In this document: positions 63,668 to 64,000 of the stretch, one piece after another
Layout: each line of letters starts with the position of its first letter
Numbering within the stretch: position 1 is the first letter of the stretch
Assembly (NCBI GenBank): GCA_040506895.1
Contig: JBEVVY010000001.1
Coordinates: forward strand, 2,209,638-2,273,637
Source of the DNA: Sedimenticola_A sp040506895
Lineage (GTDB): Bacteria; Pseudomonadota; Gammaproteobacteria; Chromatiales; Chromatiaceae
Direction: 5' to 3'
Length of the DNA: 64,000 nt
The notes under the pieces: model-generated
Databases searched by the model: none
What the model was told of the DNA's origin: nothing
Seen by the model: only the letters and a program-made list of their open reading frames with translations
Position numbers and translations under genes: made by a program

Positions 63668-63843
63668 TTGTACAGGATGTACACATGCTGCGGGTGCACG
63701 ACTGTAGGGATGCAGGAGGTAGAGCGAAGCAGGAAGCCAGAGCCGAGGGATGCACAGGAGCAGCGCTGGCCAGGACGTGCACATGCCGCGGAGGCCATGG
63801 ATGGCCGTAAGCGGCCCCCTACTTTCTCAAATAAGCAGGTCAC
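63668..63843. repeat. intergenic repeat with GGATG/GGACG motifs
   Basis: A 20-base motif at 63674-63693 recurs at 63772-63791 with 3 mismatches; TACAGGATGTAC also occurs at 49930. Looks like a dispersed intergenic element. A short frame through it is not called. Confidence 0.5.
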
Positions 63844-63871
63844 TGCCCACAGACTTAAGCCCTGGGCAAAT

Positions 63872-63903
63872 AAAAAGCCCCAACGGTTAATAACCGTCGG
63901 GGC
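63872..63903 (-). terminator. rRNA operon terminator
   Basis: GCCCCGACGGTT/AACCGTTGGGGC stem on the minus strand, then TTTTT; after the 5S 3' end. Confidence 0.92.
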
Positions 63904-63914
63904 TAGTGTTTAAA

Positions 63915-64000
63915 GCCTGGCAGTGACCTACTCTCACATGGGGAGACCCCACACTACCATCGGCGATGCACCGTTTCACTTCTGAGTTCGAGATGGGATC
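63915..64000 (-). rRNA. rrf: 5S ribosomal RNA, 3' part
   Basis: 86 bases matching the 3' part of gammaproteobacterial 5S rRNA, ending in the 3' acceptor-like strand TGCCAGGC. The 5' end is beyond the window, so the rrn operon runs in from the right. Confidence 0.95.

Noticed and set aside
63652..63843. 63-codon minus-strand frame near the 5S gene
   Set aside because: It lies in the intergenic repeat and has no ribosome site; probably a product of the repeat.

Overview
The window reads as chromosome of a GC-rich gammaproteobacterium. The block rplU-rpmA-obgE-proB / rpsT / murJ-ribF-ileS-lspA, the pairs ampD-ampE and birA-coaX, and the 5S rRNA sequence are all of gammaproteobacterial type. A DsrC/TusE-type sulfur relay protein, a TRAP system with a TatT lipoprotein, and an HDAC-like gene next to a radical SAM gene would fit a sulfur-oxidising Chromatiales/Sedimenticola-like lineage. 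That placement is an inference from gene content only.

Layout. 1-2480: minor pilin genes (pilV start, fimT), glycine oxidase thiO, a cysteine-free Fur-family regulator and tRNA-Thr(CGU). 2432-13050: a roughly 10.6 kb genomic island inserted in the 3' end of that tRNA, bounded by a 49-bp direct repeat and visibly AT-richer than its flanks. It carries two small unknown genes behind a structured leader, a hybrid histidine kinase divergent from a response regulator-GGDEF-EAL protein, a DUF5681 protein, a broken small-gene cluster, an IS21-family element (istA/istB, with an assembly gap inside it and one at its left edge) and a tyrosine integrase truncated by that IS. 13199-22087: chemoreceptor, bimodular pterin-synthase-like protein, pyrC-type amidohydrolase, gloB, hisI, fur, a DksA-like protein, an ankyrin lipoprotein, and a BolA/glutaredoxin pair. 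22166-26224: TPR-associated TRAP transporter with a cupin gene inside the cluster. 26182-35186: radical SAM protein, deacetylase, an AAA+ regulator lacking GAFTGA, a TauE/SafE-like membrane protein sharing an FNR box with a HugZ-like gene, TusE/DsrC-like protein, Ycf46-like AAA+ ATPase, CbpA-type DnaJ, FKBP, and a tiny flagellar-rod-like protein. 35257-38890: nadC, a second FKBP, DUF1631. 39160-43508: two DUF1538 membrane proteins, a PII-like protein and a CBS protein in one tight run that continues into ampD-ampE and a histidine phosphatase. 43517-54054: translation, cell-wall and isoprenoid housekeeping genes. 54062-63566: tRNA-Pro, amt with a sigma-54/NtrC promoter, SYLF lipoprotein, tRNA-Met, ychF, STAS protein, tRNA-Thr(UGU), SPOR-coaX-birA, and M61 peptidase-TerB. 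The window ends in a partial 5S rRNA on the minus strand.

The least explained pieces are the DUF1538 pair with PII-like and CBS partners (39160-41442), the island's leader RNA and second-messenger signalling cargo (3236-8087), the GAFTGA-less regulator (28354-29238), and the one-site/two-promoter FNR arrangement (30101-30114). No CRISPR array was seen. Two runs of N (9013-9203 and 11270-11675) hide parts of the island.
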